Assembly: GCA_013289615.1 (NCBI GenBank)
Contig: JABCZO010000034.1
Span: forward strand, 1 to 45,368
DNA: 45,368 bases
Direction: 5' to 3'
From: Gammaproteobacteria bacterium
GTDB lineage: Bacteria; Pseudomonadota; Gammaproteobacteria; Steroidobacterales; Steroidobacteraceae
The translations under genes and the position numbers were made by a program. A model generated the notes under the pieces. It was given only the letters and a program-made list of their open reading frames with translations, did not search any database and was not told the DNA's origin. How positions within the stretch are numbered: the first letter of the stretch is position 1; each line of letters opens with the position of its first letter. Of the stretch, positions 8,695-17,842 are shown one piece after another.

Positions 8695-11533
8695 GGGCTT
8701 GAGCGCTCGGATCGCGCAGCAGCGCTTTCAGGTACTGCCCGGTGACCGATTCGGGCACCGCGCAGATCTGCTCCGGCGTGCCGGCGGCCACTACCCGCCC
8801 GCCGCGATCGCCGCCTTCGGGTCCCAGGTCGATCACGTAGTCGGCCGTCTTGATGACCTCGAGGTTGTGCTCGATCACCACCAGCGTGTTGCCGGCGTCG
8901 CGTAACTGGTGCAGCACCTGCAGCAGCTGGGCAATGTCGTGGAAGTGCAGGCCGGTCGTGGGCTCATCGAGAATGTAGAGGCTGCGCCCGGTGCCGCGCT
9001 TGGCCAGTTCGCGCGCCAGTTTGACCCGCTGCGCTTCCCCGCCCGATAGCGTGGTCGCGTTCTGCCCCAGGCGCACGTAGGAGAGGCCAACTTCCATCAG
9101 GGTGCGCAGCTTCAGCGCCGCCGCCGGCAGGTTCCCGAACAGCTTGAGCGCATCCTCCACCGTGGTGTCGAGCACCTGGTGGATGTTGCGGCCGCGGTAC
9201 TGGATCTCGAGCGTCTCGCGGTTGTAGCGCCGTCCGCGGCAGACATCGCACGGCACATAGACGTCCGGCAGGAAATGCATCTCTACCCGAATGAGGCCGT
9301 CGCCCTGGCAGGCCTCGCAGCGTCCGCCCTTGACGTTGAAACTGAAGCGGCCGGCGTCGTAGCCGCGGGCGCGGGCTTCCGGCACCGCGGCGAACAACTC
9401 GCGGATGATGGTGAACAGGCCGGTATAGGTGGCCGGATTGGAGCGCGGCGTGCGGCCGATCGGATTCTGGTCGATCTCAATCACGCGCTCGAAGCGCTTG
9501 AGGCCGTCGATCTCATCGCAGGCACCGGCGCCGTCGGCGCTGGCATCGTTCAGCTGTGCGGCGGCGTGGCGGAACAGGGTGTCGTCCACCAGAGTTGATT
9601 TGCCGGAACCCGAAACGCCGGTAACGCAGGTCAGCAGCCCCACCGGCAGCGCGACCGTGACGTTGCGCAGGTTGTTGCCGCGTGCGCCGCGGATCGTGAT
9701 CCACTGATCACGCTGCGGGCTCTTACGGCGCTGCGGCAACGGGATGACCTCGCGGCCTGACAGATAGGCGCCGGTCAGCGAGGCCGCATCGGCTTCGATC
9801 TGTGCCGGCGTGCCCTGGGCGACCACCAGCCCGCCATGCGCGCCGGCGCCGGGACCCAGGTCCACCACGTGATCGGCGGCACGGATCGCGTCGGCATCAT
9901 GTTCAACCACGATCACCGTGTTACCAAGGTCGCGCAGCCGCTTCAGCGTGCGCAGCAGCCGCTCGTTATCGCGCTGGTGCAGGCCGATCGAAGGCTCATC
10001 GAGGATATACATCACGCCGGTGAGTCCTGAGCCCACCTGGCTGGCGAGGCGTATGCGCTGTGCCTCGCCGCCGGAGAGCGTACTGGCGGCGCGATCCAGG
10101 CTCAGGTAGTCCAGGCCCACATCGACCAGGAAGCGCAGCCGCTCGCCGACCTCGCGCACGATCCGCGCGGCGACCTCGGCGCGCCAGCCCGGCAGTGTCA
10201 GGGCTGCAAAGTACAGGCGCGCCTGGCCGACCGTCAGGCGCGTAATCTCGGCCAGGTTGCGGCCCTCGATCAGCACCGAGCGCGCGGCCTCGTTCAGGCG
10301 CGCGCCGCCGCAGGCGATGCAGGGTCGGGTACCGAGGTATTTTTTCAGCTCATCGCGTACCGCCTGCGAATCGGTCTCACGGAAGCGGCGCTCAAGATTG
10401 GGCACGATGCCCTCGAAAGCGTGGCGCTTGCGCGCGGTGCCGGCGCCTTCCTTGTAGCGAAACTCGATCAGATCCTCGCCGCTGCCAAACAGCAGCACCC
10501 GCTGCACGCGTTGATCGAGTTCGCTCCACGCGGTCTCGACGTCGAACTGGTAATGGCGCGCCAGCGATTGCAGCATCTGAAAGTAATGCGCATTGCGCCG
10601 GTCCCAACCGCGCACCGCGCCGCCGGCGAGCGACAGATGCGGGTGCACCACCACGCGCTCGGGGTCGAAGAATTCCTGGAAGCCCAGGCCGTCGCAGGTC
10701 GGACAGGCGCCGGCCGGGTTGTTGAACGAGAACATACGCGGCTCGAGCGGCGGCACCGAGAAGCCACACTCGGGACAGGCGTGTCGGCTGGAGAACAGCA
10801 TCGGCTCGAGCGCGGGGTTTTCCGGGAACACCACGCGCACCAGCCCCTGGCTGAGCCGGATCGCGGTCTCGAACGACTCGGCCAGCCGCTGGCCAGCCTC
10901 GGGCCGTACGCGAAAGCGATCCACCACCGCCTCGACGGTGTGCTTTCGCTTTGGATCGAGGGGCGGCGCCGCGTCGATTTCGTGTACCACATCGTCGATA
11001 CGCACGCGCACGAAGCCCTGGCCGGCGAGCTCGCTGAGCAGCTGGGCGTGCTCGCCGCGGCGATCGTCGATCAACGGCGCCAGCAGCAGCGCCAGTTCCC
11101 CGGCCGGCGCGGCCAGCACCTGATCGACCATCTGGCTGACGGTCTGCGCCGCCAGATCTATGCCGTGGTGCGGGCAACGCGGAATTCCGGCGCGCGCGTA
11201 CAGCAGCCGCAGATAGTCGTAGATCTCGGTCACGGTGCCGACGGTCGAGCGCGGATTGTGCGAGCCGGTCTTCTGCTCAATGGCGATCGCCGGCGACAGG
11301 CCTTCGATGCTGTCGACGTCCGGCTTGTCCATGATCGACAGGAACTGGCGCGCGTACGCCGACAGCGACTCGACGTAGCGGCGCTGGCCCTCCGCGTACA
11401 GCGTGTCGAATGCCAGCGACGACTTGCCCGAGCCCGACAGTCCGGTGATCACGATCAGCCGCTCGCGCGGCAGATCGAGATCGATGTTGCGCAGGTTGTG
11501 GGTACGGGCACCGCGGACGCGGATAGTTTGCAA
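8642..11533 (-). CDS. uvrA: Excinuclease ABC subunit A
   Basis: The 963-residue UvrA is the DNA-damage sensor of nucleotide excision repair. Both ABC ATPase halves are complete: Walker [10 protein letters not shown] near residue 34 and GVSGSGKST in the second half, ABC signatures [12 protein letters not shown] and [12 protein letters not shown], and Walker [14 protein letters not shown] and [10 protein letters not shown]. Zinc-module cysteines ([27 protein letters not shown]) are present. The start codon is TTG at 11533, supported by AGGAG seven bases upstream. It diverges from ssb, as in E. coli. The C-terminus is about 20 residues longer than E. coli UvrA and overlaps the GNAT gene. Confidence 0.98.
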   Translation of the reverse strand: MQTIRVRGARTHNLRNIDLDLPRERLIVITGLSGSGKSSLAFDTLYAEGQRRYVESLSAYARQFLSIMDKPDVDSIEGLSPAIAIEQKTGSHNPRSTVGTVTEIYDYLRLLYARAGIPRCPHHGIDLAAQTVSQMVDQVLAAPAGELALLLAPLIDDRRGEHAQLLSELAGQGFVRVRIDDVVHEIDAAPPLDPKRKHTVEAVVDRFRVRPEAGQRLAESFETAIRLSQGLVRVVFPENPALEPMLFSSRHACPECGFSVPPLEPRMFSFNNPAGACPTCDGLGFQEFFDPERVVVHPHLSLAGGAVRGWDRRNAHYFQMLQSLARHYQFDVETAWSELDQRVQRVLLFGSGEDLIEFRYKEGAGTARKRHAFEGIVPNLERRFRETDSQAVRDELKKYLGTRPCIACGGARLNEAARSVLIEGRNLAEITRLTVGQARLYFAALTLPGWRAEVAARIVREVGERLRFLVDVGLDYLSLDRAASTLSGGEAQRIRLASQVGSGLTGVMYILDEPSIGLHQRDNERLLRTLKRLRDLGNTVIVVEHDADAIRAADHVVDLGPGAGAHGGLVVAQGTPAQIEADAASLTGAYLSGREVIPLPQRRKSPQRDQWITIRGARGNNLRNVTVALPVGLLTCVTGVSGSGKSTLVDDTLFRHAAAQLNDASADGAGACDEIDGLKRFERVIEIDQNPIGRTPRSNPATYTGLFTIIRELFAAVPEARARGYDAGRFSFNVKGGRCEACQGDGLIRVEMHFLPDVYVPCDVCRGRRYNRETLEIQYRGRNIHQVLDTTVEDALKLFGNLPAAALKLRTLMEVGLSYVRLGQNATTLSGGEAQRVKLARELAKRGTGRSLYILDEPTTGLHFHDIAQLLQVLHQLRDAGNTLVVIEHNLEVIKTADYVIDLGPEGGDRGGRVVAAGTPEQICAVPESVTGQYLKALLRDPSAQALNASAAIRTRSAGGPRR

Positions 11534-11555
11534 CGAGGCTCCTGAAATGCCGAGC

Positions 11556-11567
11556 GGTCAAATGACC
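11556..11567. promoter_or_regulatory. Perfect short palindrome in the uvrA/ssb intergenic region
   Basis: GGTCA-AA-TGACC is a perfect inverted repeat 23 bp upstream of the uvrA start and 125 bp upstream of ssb. The E. coli uvrA-ssb region holds a LexA box (CTGT-N8-ACAG); I found none here, so this palindrome is a candidate operator for the divergent pair. Which protein binds it is not known. Confidence 0.3.
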
Positions 11568-11639
11568 AAACAACCACTATAAACGCAGCGGCGGCCTGCG
11601 CTCAAAAACACTACAATGCGCACTCACTTCAAGGCCCGG

Positions 11640-11658
11640 CCGGACCTTTCAGGTCCGG
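11640..11658 (+). other. Stem-loop in the ssb 5' leader
   Basis: CCGGACCT (11640-11647) and AGGTCCGG (11651-11658) form a perfect 8-bp stem around a TTC loop, 34 nt before the ssb ATG. There is no T-run, so it is not an intrinsic terminator; it may affect ssb mRNA stability or translation. A TACAAT hexamer at 11612-11617 could be the -10 of the ssb promoter, with no convincing -35. Confidence 0.4.
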
Positions 11659-11692
11659 ACCGCTCCCAAGGCCAGCAAATCAGGGGCAGCAC

Positions 11693-12157
11693 ATGGCGCG
11701 CGGCATCAACAAAGTCATCCTTATCGGTCACCTGGGCGCCGATCCCGAGACGCGGGCGATGCCCTCGGGCATGACGGTGGCCAACATGCGGCTGGCGACC
11801 ACCGAGAGCTGGAAGGACAAGCAGTCCGGTGAGCAGCAGGAACGCACCGAGTGGCACAACGTGGCGCTGTTCGGGCGCCTGGGCGAGATTGCCGCCGAAT
11901 ACCTGCGCAAGGGCTCTCAGGTCTATATTGAGGGCAGACTGCGCACTCGCAAGTGGCAGGACAAGGAAGGCCGGGACCGTTACACGACCGAGATCGTCGC
12001 CAACGAGATGCAGATGCTCGGTGGTCGTGGCGGCGCGGGCGGCGCATCGGCAGCGGGCAGCACCAGTGAGCCGGCGCCACGTACCGAGCACGCCGAGGCG
12101 GCGGCAGGCGGGGCCGGTGCGTCACGCGACGACTTCGATGACGACATCCCGTTCTAG
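11693..12157 (+). CDS. ssb: Single-stranded DNA-binding protein
   Basis: The 154-residue SSB has the N-terminal OB fold ([21 protein letters not shown], then [44 protein letters not shown]), a low-complexity Gly/Ala/Glu linker (about 112-145), and the acidic C-terminal tip DDDIPF. The tip recruits repair and replication partners. It diverges from uvrA. The start is preceded by CAGGGGCAG, a usable ribosome-binding site. Confidence 0.97.
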   Translation: MARGINKVILIGHLGADPETRAMPSGMTVANMRLATTESWKDKQSGEQQERTEWHNVALFGRLGEIAAEYLRKGSQVYIEGRLRTRKWQDKEGRDRYTTEIVANEMQMLGGRGGAGGASAAGSTSEPAPRTEHAEAAAGGAGASRDDFDDDIPF

Positions 12158-12192
12158 GGCGGCGTCAACCAGCCCAGCGACCGGGGAATTCA

Positions 12193-12267
12193 CCACTGAG
12201 AGGATTCAACTACTTAGCAGAATTTTCGTTATGAAAATTCTGCTAAGTAGTTGAATCCTCTCAGTGG
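12193..12267. repeat. 75-bp perfect palindrome (35-bp arms, 5-nt centre)
   Basis: Bases 12193-12227 are the exact reverse complement of 12233-12267, with GTTAT between them. The arms are AT-rich (for example TTAGCAGAATTTTC) in a GC-rich setting, and no mismatch is present. It lies 35 bp after ssb and 168 bp before miaB. The rest of the 278-bp gap has a weak CGCCC/GGGCG stem at 12297-12311 and no gene. I saw no second copy in the window. It may be a small palindromic mobile repeat or a very strong mRNA 3' hairpin. Confidence 0.9.
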
Positions 12268-12435
12268 GCAATCGCCTGTTCCCGCAGGGTCGATCACGCC
12301 CCCAGAGGGCGATTTAGTTACGATGTAATCGATTGATTTCTAATGGTTTCTAGCTTATCGAGCGTCCGCGTGACGGCGCGCGTTCCCTGAGCGGGCTAAA
12401 ACCGTTACCCTTAAGCTGTCCAATCCCGCCAAGCA

Positions 12436-13776
12436 ATGACCGGCCTCTTCTACATCAAGACCTTTGGTTGCCAGATGAATGAGTACGATTCCGCGCGCAT
12501 GGCGGACGTGCTGCGCGCCAGTGTGGGTCTGGCGGCGACCGAGGATCCGGCGCAGGCCGACGTGCTGTTGATGAACACCTGCTCGGTGCGCGAGAAGGCG
12601 CAGCAGAAGGTGTACTCGCTGCTCGGCGAGTGGCGCGCTCTCAAGCTGCTGCGACCGGAGCTGATCATCGGCGTCGGCGGCTGCGTCGCCAGCCAGGAAG
12701 GCGAGGCGATCAGCGCGCGGGCGCCGTTCGTCGATCTGGTGTTCGGGCCGCAGACCATTCACCGCTTGCCGCAGATGATCGCTGAGCTCAAGGCGCGCGG
12801 CCGCACCGTAGTGGACGTGAGCTTTCCGGAAATCGAGAAATTCGATCGCCTGCCCGAGCCGCGTGCGCTGGGCGCGCGGGCGTCGGTGTCGGTGATGGAG
12901 GGCTGCAGCAAGTACTGCAGCTTCTGCGTCGTGCCTTATACGCGCGGCGATGAGGTCAGCCGCGCGTTCGAGTCGGTGCTCGCGGAGGTGCGCGCGCTCG
13001 CGCGCCAGGGTGTCGGGGAAATCCTGCTGCTGGGCCAGAACGTGAATGCGTATGCCGGCGCCATGGCGGACGGCGCGCTGGTGGACCTGGCGACGCTGAT
13101 TCATCACGTCGCGGCACTTCCCGGTGTGCAGCGCATCCGATTCACCACCTCGCATCCGCTCGAGTTCAGCGACAGCCTGGTGGAGGCTTATGCGAGCGTG
13201 CCGCAGCTTGCCAATCACCTGCACCTGCCGGTGCAGAGCGGCTCGGATCGCATCCTGGCACTGATGAAGCGCGGCTATACCGGCCTCGAGTACAAGCAGC
13301 GCATCCGCCAGCTGCGCGCGGTGCGCCCGGACATCGCGATCTCCACCGACATCATCGTCGGCTTTCCTGGTGAGAGCGAACGCGACTTCGAGGCGACGCT
13401 CAAGTTGGTGGCCGACGTGCAGTTCGACCAGTCATTCTGTTTCCTCTACAGCCGGCGCCCCGGAACGCCGGCCGCCTCGCTGCCCGATGAGGTGCCGCCG
13501 CAGCTCAAACGGCAACGCCTGGCGCGGCTGCAGGCGCAGCTCGACGCGCAGGCGCTGGCGATCAGCCGCCGCATGGTTGGCAGCGTACAACGGGTGCTGG
13601 TGGAGCGCGCGGCGAAGAAGGGCCAGGGCGAGCTTGCCGGCCGCACCGAGAACAACCGCTGGGTGAATTTCCCCGGGCCGCCATCGCTGCTGCAGCGTTT
13701 CGTCGACGTCACCGTCACCGAGGCGCGCCCGCACTCGCTGCGCGGCCGTCTGCTGCGGGAGCTCGAGGCCGCGTGA
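12436..13776 (+). CDS. miaB: tRNA-2-methylthio-N6-isopentenyladenosine synthase MiaB
   Basis: The 446-residue radical-SAM methylthiotransferase modifies A37 of tRNAs reading UNN codons. The N-terminal domain holds the auxiliary cluster cysteines Cys12 (GCQMN), Cys49 ([13 protein letters not shown]) and Cys83 (GGCVASQEG). The radical-SAM cluster is Cys157-x3-Cys161-x2-Cys164, and a C-terminal TRAM-type RNA-binding domain ends the protein. It lacks a clear ribosome-binding site. Its stop overlaps the next gene's GTG (GTGA), so miaB heads the ybeZ-ybeY-corC-lnt operon. Confidence 0.97.
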   Translation: MTGLFYIKTFGCQMNEYDSARMADVLRASVGLAATEDPAQADVLLMNTCSVREKAQQKVYSLLGEWRALKLLRPELIIGVGGCVASQEGEAISARAPFVDLVFGPQTIHRLPQMIAELKARGRTVVDVSFPEIEKFDRLPEPRALGARASVSVMEGCSKYCSFCVVPYTRGDEVSRAFESVLAEVRALARQGVGEILLLGQNVNAYAGAMADGALVDLATLIHHVAALPGVQRIRFTTSHPLEFSDSLVEAYASVPQLANHLHLPVQSGSDRILALMKRGYTGLEYKQRIRQLRAVRPDIAISTDIIVGFPGESERDFEATLKLVADVQFDQSFCFLYSRRPGTPAASLPDEVPPQLKRQRLARLQAQLDAQALAISRRMVGSVQRVLVERAAKKGQGELAGRTENNRWVNFPGPPSLLQRFVDVTVTEARPHSLRGRLLRELEAA

Positions 13777-14831
13777 GTTCCGCCAGCGCTGCATCGCGCG
13801 AATTTGCCCTCGAGCCGGCCGACAACGCGCGCCTGGCGAGCCTGTGTGGGCCACTCGATGGCAATCTGCGGCTGGTGGAGTCGCGCCTCGGGGTGCAGAT
13901 TCGCCGGCGCGGCCATGAATTCCGCATCAAGGGTGCGCGCGCCGCCGCTACCGAGACCGTGCTGCGCGAGCTGTTCGCGCACACCAGGCATCGGCAGCTA
14001 ACGCCCGAGCAGGTGCACCTGTGCCTGGTGGAGCATGCCAACGATCGCAACGGCAAGGCCAATGGCAAGGGTAATGGCGAGGGCAATGCCAGCACTGAGG
14101 GTAATGGCGATGCCGTGGTCGCGCCCGCAGGCGGCGGCCACGACGCTCAGCAGGAGGCCGAGGGCGGCGGCGCTGCCGGGCGGCGCAGCATGGTGCGCGC
14201 CCGCGGCGCGCATCAGCGCGAATACCTGGCGAACATCCAGCAGCACGATCTGAGTTTTGGCATCGGTCCTGCCGGCACGGGCAAGACCTATCTGGCGGTG
14301 GCCTGCGCGGTCGAGGCGCTGCTGTCCGAGCGCGTGCGCCGCATCGTGCTGGTGCGGCCGGCGGTCGAGGCCGGCGAGCGGCTCGGATTCCTGCCGGGCG
14401 ACATGGCGCAGAAGGTCGATCCGTACCTGCGACCCATGTACGACGCGCTGTACGAGCTGATGGGATTTGAGCGCGTGGCGCGCTTCATCGAGCGCAATGC
14501 GATCGAGGTGGCGCCGCTGGCGTTCATGCGCGGCCGCTCGCTGAACGAATCATTCATCATCCTCGATGAAGCGCAGAACACCACCATCGAACAGATGAAG
14601 ATGTTCCTGACGCGCATCGGTTTCGGCGCCCGAGCGGTGGTGACCGGCGATCTGACGCAGACCGATCTGCCGAGCGGCCGCATGTCCGGACTGCAGCACG
14701 CGCAGATGATCCTGCGCGGCGTGCACGGGGTCGCCTTCACCCTGTTCGATGCCGGGGACGTGGTGCGCCATCCGCTGGTGCAGCGGATCGTGCAGGCCTA
14801 CGAGTCGCATGAGACGGCCCGTGAGCCATGA
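13773..14831 (+). CDS. ybeZ: PhoH-like ATPase YbeZ with a low-complexity insert
   Basis: The 352-residue PhoH-family protein has Walker A GPAGTGKT (165-172) and Walker B FIILDEAQ (261-268), with the conserved [18 protein letters not shown] between them. In E. coli YbeZ partners YbeY in rRNA and RNA metabolism. The GTG start overlaps the miaB stop. Residues about 88-136 form an Asn/Gly/Lys then Gly/Ala/Glu-rich stretch encoded by near-repeats such as AATGGCAAGGG; it separates the N-terminal domain from the ATPase core and is probably disordered. Confidence 0.95.
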   Translation: MSSASAASREFALEPADNARLASLCGPLDGNLRLVESRLGVQIRRRGHEFRIKGARAAATETVLRELFAHTRHRQLTPEQVHLCLVEHANDRNGKANGKGNGEGNASTEGNGDAVVAPAGGGHDAQQEAEGGGAAGRRSMVRARGAHQREYLANIQQHDLSFGIGPAGTGKTYLAVACAVEALLSERVRRIVLVRPAVEAGERLGFLPGDMAQKVDPYLRPMYDALYELMGFERVARFIERNAIEVAPLAFMRGRSLNESFIILDEAQNTTIEQMKMFLTRIGFGARAVVTGDLTQTDLPSGRMSGLQHAQMILRGVHGVAFTLFDAGDVVRHPLVQRIVQAYESHETAREP

Positions 14832-15313
14832 GCCGGCTGCCGGCGGTCAGCGTCGTACGCCGGGTGCGGGGCGGCTGGCTGCCAGCGGCGCGCGAGCTGC
14901 AGCGCTGGGCAGGCGCGGCGCTGGGCGCGCGCGCGGCCGGGCGCGAGATCTCGGTGCTGCTGGTGGGCCCGGCAGCGAGCCGCACCCTCAATGCTCGGTA
15001 CCGCGGACGCGACCGCCCCACCAACGTGTTGTCGTTTCCGGCGCCGCCGCGCACTGCGCACAGCTCGGGTCTGCTGGGCGACCTGGTGATCTGTCCGGCG
15101 GTGCTGCGGGCGGAGGCACGCGCCCAGCACAAGAGCGCACGCGCGCACTGGACGCATCTGGTGGTGCACGGCGTGCTGCACCTTACCGGCTACGAGCATG
15201 AGCGCGAGGACCAGGCGCTGCGCATGGAGCGGCGGGAAATCCGCGTGCTGCGCAGCCTGGGCGTCGCCAATCCGTACCACACTGTCCGGCCGCGGCCGCG
15301 CCGCACGGCCTAG
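14828..15313 (+). CDS. ybeY: Endoribonuclease YbeY (rRNA maturation factor)
   Basis: The 161-residue YbeY has the zinc site H-x3-H-x5-H in [12 protein letters not shown] and the upstream conserved PTNVLSFP and LLGDLVICP strands. It acts in 16S rRNA 3'-end maturation and 70S quality control. The ATG overlaps the ybeZ stop (ATGA), so YbeZ and YbeY are translationally coupled, in keeping with their known partnership. The arginine/proline tail (VRPRPRRTA) is not conserved. Confidence 0.96.
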   Translation: MSRLPAVSVVRRVRGGWLPAARELQRWAGAALGARAAGREISVLLVGPAASRTLNARYRGRDRPTNVLSFPAPPRTAHSSGLLGDLVICPAVLRAEARAQHKSARAHWTHLVVHGVLHLTGYEHEREDQALRMERREIRVLRSLGVANPYHTVRPRPRRTA

Positions 15314-15339
15314 CGCCATGGCCGGCAGCGCGCGCAGCC

Positions 15340-16218
15340 ATGGCTAAGGACAATCCGGACAGCGCGGGCCGCAGCGGCGTCAGCGGACGCTGGCGGGCGC
15401 GCATCACGCGAACGCTGGCCGCGGGTCTCAAGGACCGATCGCAACTGGTGGAGATGCTGGCCGAGTCGCAGCAGCGCGGCGTACTCGATGCCGACGCTTT
15501 TGCCATGCTCGAGGGGGTGCTCGCGGTCGCCGACCTGCAGGTGCGCGACATCATGATTCCCCGGGTGCAGATGGTGTGCCTGTACCGCGATGATCCGATC
15601 GCGCGCCTGCTGCCGGCGGTGGTCGAGTCCGGCCACTCGCGTTTCCCGGTGCTCGATGGCGATCGCGACGATGTGGTCGGGATCCTGCTGGCCAAGGACC
15701 TGCTGCGCCTGTTTTCCGGTGCCACCCCGGCGAAATTCGACATGCGCGAATACATGCGGCCGGTGGTATTCGTGCCGGAATCCAAGCGTCTCAACGTGCT
15801 GCTGAAGGAATTCCGCGGCAATCGCAATCACATGGCGATCGTGGTCGATGAGTACAGCGGTGTGGCCGGCCTGGTCACCATAGAGGACGTCATCGAACAG
15901 ATCGTCGGCGACATCGACGATGAATTCGATGTCGAGGACGATCAGAACATTCGACGCGAAGCCGATCGCCAATTCAGCGTGCGCGGCAGCACCCGAATCG
16001 ACGAATTCAATCAGTTTTTCAAAGTCGCGCTGCCGGAAGGGGAGTTCGACACCGTGGCCGGCCTGGTCATTAAGCAATTCGGGCGCATGCCGCGCCGCGG
16101 TGAGAGCGTGACGCTCGGCGAATTCGAGTTTCGCGTGCTGCGCACCGACCGGCGCCGCATCGACAGCCTGCGCGTGACCGTTCCGTCGAAATTCGAGCCC
16201 GCGGCGCAGGCCGAGTGA
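15340..16218 (+). CDS. corC: CorC/YbeX-family CBS-domain protein
   Basis: The 292-residue protein has two CBS domains (about 67-125 and 132-190; markers VRDIMIPRVQMV and MAIVVDEYSGVAGLVTIEDVIEQIVGDI) and a C-terminal CorC_HlyC domain (about 205-282). It has been linked to magnesium/cobalt efflux and more recently to ribosome metabolism, which suits its place after ybeZ-ybeY. It follows ybeY by 26 nt, without a strong ribosome-binding site. Its stop overlaps the lnt GTG. Confidence 0.94.
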   Translation: MAKDNPDSAGRSGVSGRWRARITRTLAAGLKDRSQLVEMLAESQQRGVLDADAFAMLEGVLAVADLQVRDIMIPRVQMVCLYRDDPIARLLPAVVESGHSRFPVLDGDRDDVVGILLAKDLLRLFSGATPAKFDMREYMRPVVFVPESKRLNVLLKEFRGNRNHMAIVVDEYSGVAGLVTIEDVIEQIVGDIDDEFDVEDDQNIRREADRQFSVRGSTRIDEFNQFFKVALPEGEFDTVAGLVIKQFGRMPRRGESVTLGEFEFRVLRTDRRRIDSLRVTVPSKFEPAAQAE

Positions 16219-17819
16219 GCGTGCCGCGCGCACCGGCGGTGGCCGGCGGCGCCGGCGCGGCCGCCGTGGGCGATGGACTCAGCCGTGCGGCGCTGCGCCG
16301 GGCGCTGCCGCAGTACGCCGGCGCGTTCGCCGCCGGCGCGCTACTGACCTGCGCTTTCGCGCCGCTCAATCTCTGGCCACTCGCGATCGCCTGCCCGGCG
16401 CTGCTGATGTGGCTGTGGGAAGGGGCGGCACCGCGCCGCGCGGCCTGGTGCGGATTCTGCTTTGGTGCCGGTACCTTTGCATTCGGCACTCCATGGCTGT
16501 ACATCAGCATTCACGATGTCGCCCAGGCGCCGATTCTGCTGGCGCTGGCTCTGGTGCTGGCATTGGTCCTGATCATGGCGGCTTATCACTGGCTGCTCGG
16601 ATTTCTGTCGGCCTGGGCGTTGCCAGCGAGCGGGCCGTGGCGCTGGCTGGTGGGCCTGCCCGCGATCTGGCTGCTGATCGAATGGTGGCGCGGCTGGTTC
16701 GTGTCGGGGTTCCCATGGCTGTCGCTCGGCTACTCGCAGACCGATACCTGGCTGGCCGGCTTCGCGCCGCTCATCGGCGTCTACGGGCTGTCGGCACTGC
16801 TGCTGGTGGGCAGCGGCGCACTGGTGGCCCTGGTGCGCGGCAGCCGCGCGGTGCGCATCGTGGCGGCCGCGCTGCTGTTGCTGCCTTGGCCGCTGGGCGC
16901 GGCGCTCCGGAGCATCGACTGGACCCAGGCTTCCGGCCCACCCGTCAGCGTCGCGATCCTGCAGGGGGCGGTGCCACAGGATCTCAAATGGCAGGCGGAC
17001 AATGTCGAGCCGACCCGCGAGCTGTATACGCAGCTCAACCAGCAGGCGCTCGGTGCGCGCCTGATCATCTGGCCCGAGGCCGCGCTGCCGCAGCTGGCGA
17101 ACGAGGTTGCACGCTATCTCGGGCAGCAGTATTCGGACGCCCGGCGGCACGGTTCAGACCTGGTGATGGGGATCCTGCGCGTCGACGAAAATGACAAATA
17201 TTACAATTCGATCCTGACGCTGGCGGACCAGGTCAGCTTCTACGACAAGCACCACCTGGTGCCGTTCGCCGAATATTTCCCGGTGCCCGGCTTCATCCGT
17301 TCCTGGCTGGAGTTCATGAACCTGCCGTACTCGGACTTCACCGCCGGCGCGGCGAGGCAGCCAACAGTGGCGGCAGGCGGCACGCGGCTGGCGCTGGGTA
17401 TCTGCTACGAGGATGCCTACGGCAGCGTCAACCTGCAGGCACTGGCCAGCGCCGGATTGCTGGTCAACGTGACCAATGATGCCTGGTTCGGGCACTCGTG
17501 GGCGCGCCACCAGCATTTCCAGATCGCCCGCATGCGGGCGATCGAGGCGCAGCGGCCGCTGTTGCGGGCCGCAAATGATGGCATCTCGGCAATCGTAGGC
17601 GCGCGCGGGCAGATACTGGCGCAAGCCGTACAATTCAAGCCCACGGTGCTGCGCGGAACCGTCCAGCCGCGCGTCGGTCTACCTCCCTATGCGATGGTGG
17701 GAAACTGGCTTATCGTGGTGTCAGGCCTGCTGGGCGCGGCGGCAGCCGCAGGCGTGAAACGCCGAAAGTCATCAAGGAACCCGGACCGCGCGTCCCGGTC
17801 TATCATTCACCAGTTATAG
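16215..17819 (+). CDS. lnt: Apolipoprotein N-acyltransferase
   Basis: The 534-residue protein has an N-terminal block of six or so hydrophobic spans (about 35-215), a periplasmic carbon-nitrogen hydrolase domain (about 240-500) and a final TM segment. The nitrilase triad is visible: Glu in WPEAALP, Lys in YDKHHLVPF and Cys in LGICYEDAYG. It adds the third acyl chain to lipoproteins in the inner membrane; likely clients here are LptE, the 67-residue lipoprotein and perhaps the DegP-like protease. The GTG start overlaps the corC stop (GTGA). Confidence 0.96.
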   Translation: MSVPRAPAVAGGAGAAAVGDGLSRAALRRALPQYAGAFAAGALLTCAFAPLNLWPLAIACPALLMWLWEGAAPRRAAWCGFCFGAGTFAFGTPWLYISIHDVAQAPILLALALVLALVLIMAAYHWLLGFLSAWALPASGPWRWLVGLPAIWLLIEWWRGWFVSGFPWLSLGYSQTDTWLAGFAPLIGVYGLSALLLVGSGALVALVRGSRAVRIVAAALLLLPWPLGAALRSIDWTQASGPPVSVAILQGAVPQDLKWQADNVEPTRELYTQLNQQALGARLIIWPEAALPQLANEVARYLGQQYSDARRHGSDLVMGILRVDENDKYYNSILTLADQVSFYDKHHLVPFAEYFPVPGFIRSWLEFMNLPYSDFTAGAARQPTVAAGGTRLALGICYEDAYGSVNLQALASAGLLVNVTNDAWFGHSWARHQHFQIARMRAIEAQRPLLRAANDGISAIVGARGQILAQAVQFKPTVLRGTVQPRVGLPPYAMVGNWLIVVSGLLGAAAAAGVKRRKSSRNPDRASRSIIHQL

Positions 17820-17842
17820 CCATCGTTCGGAGTAGATCCTTT

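Noticed and set aside
12297..12311. CGCCC/GGGCG stem followed by ATTTAGTT as an ssb terminator
   Set aside because: The stem is only 5 bp and the tail is not a T-run; the 75-bp palindrome just upstream is a much stronger structure.
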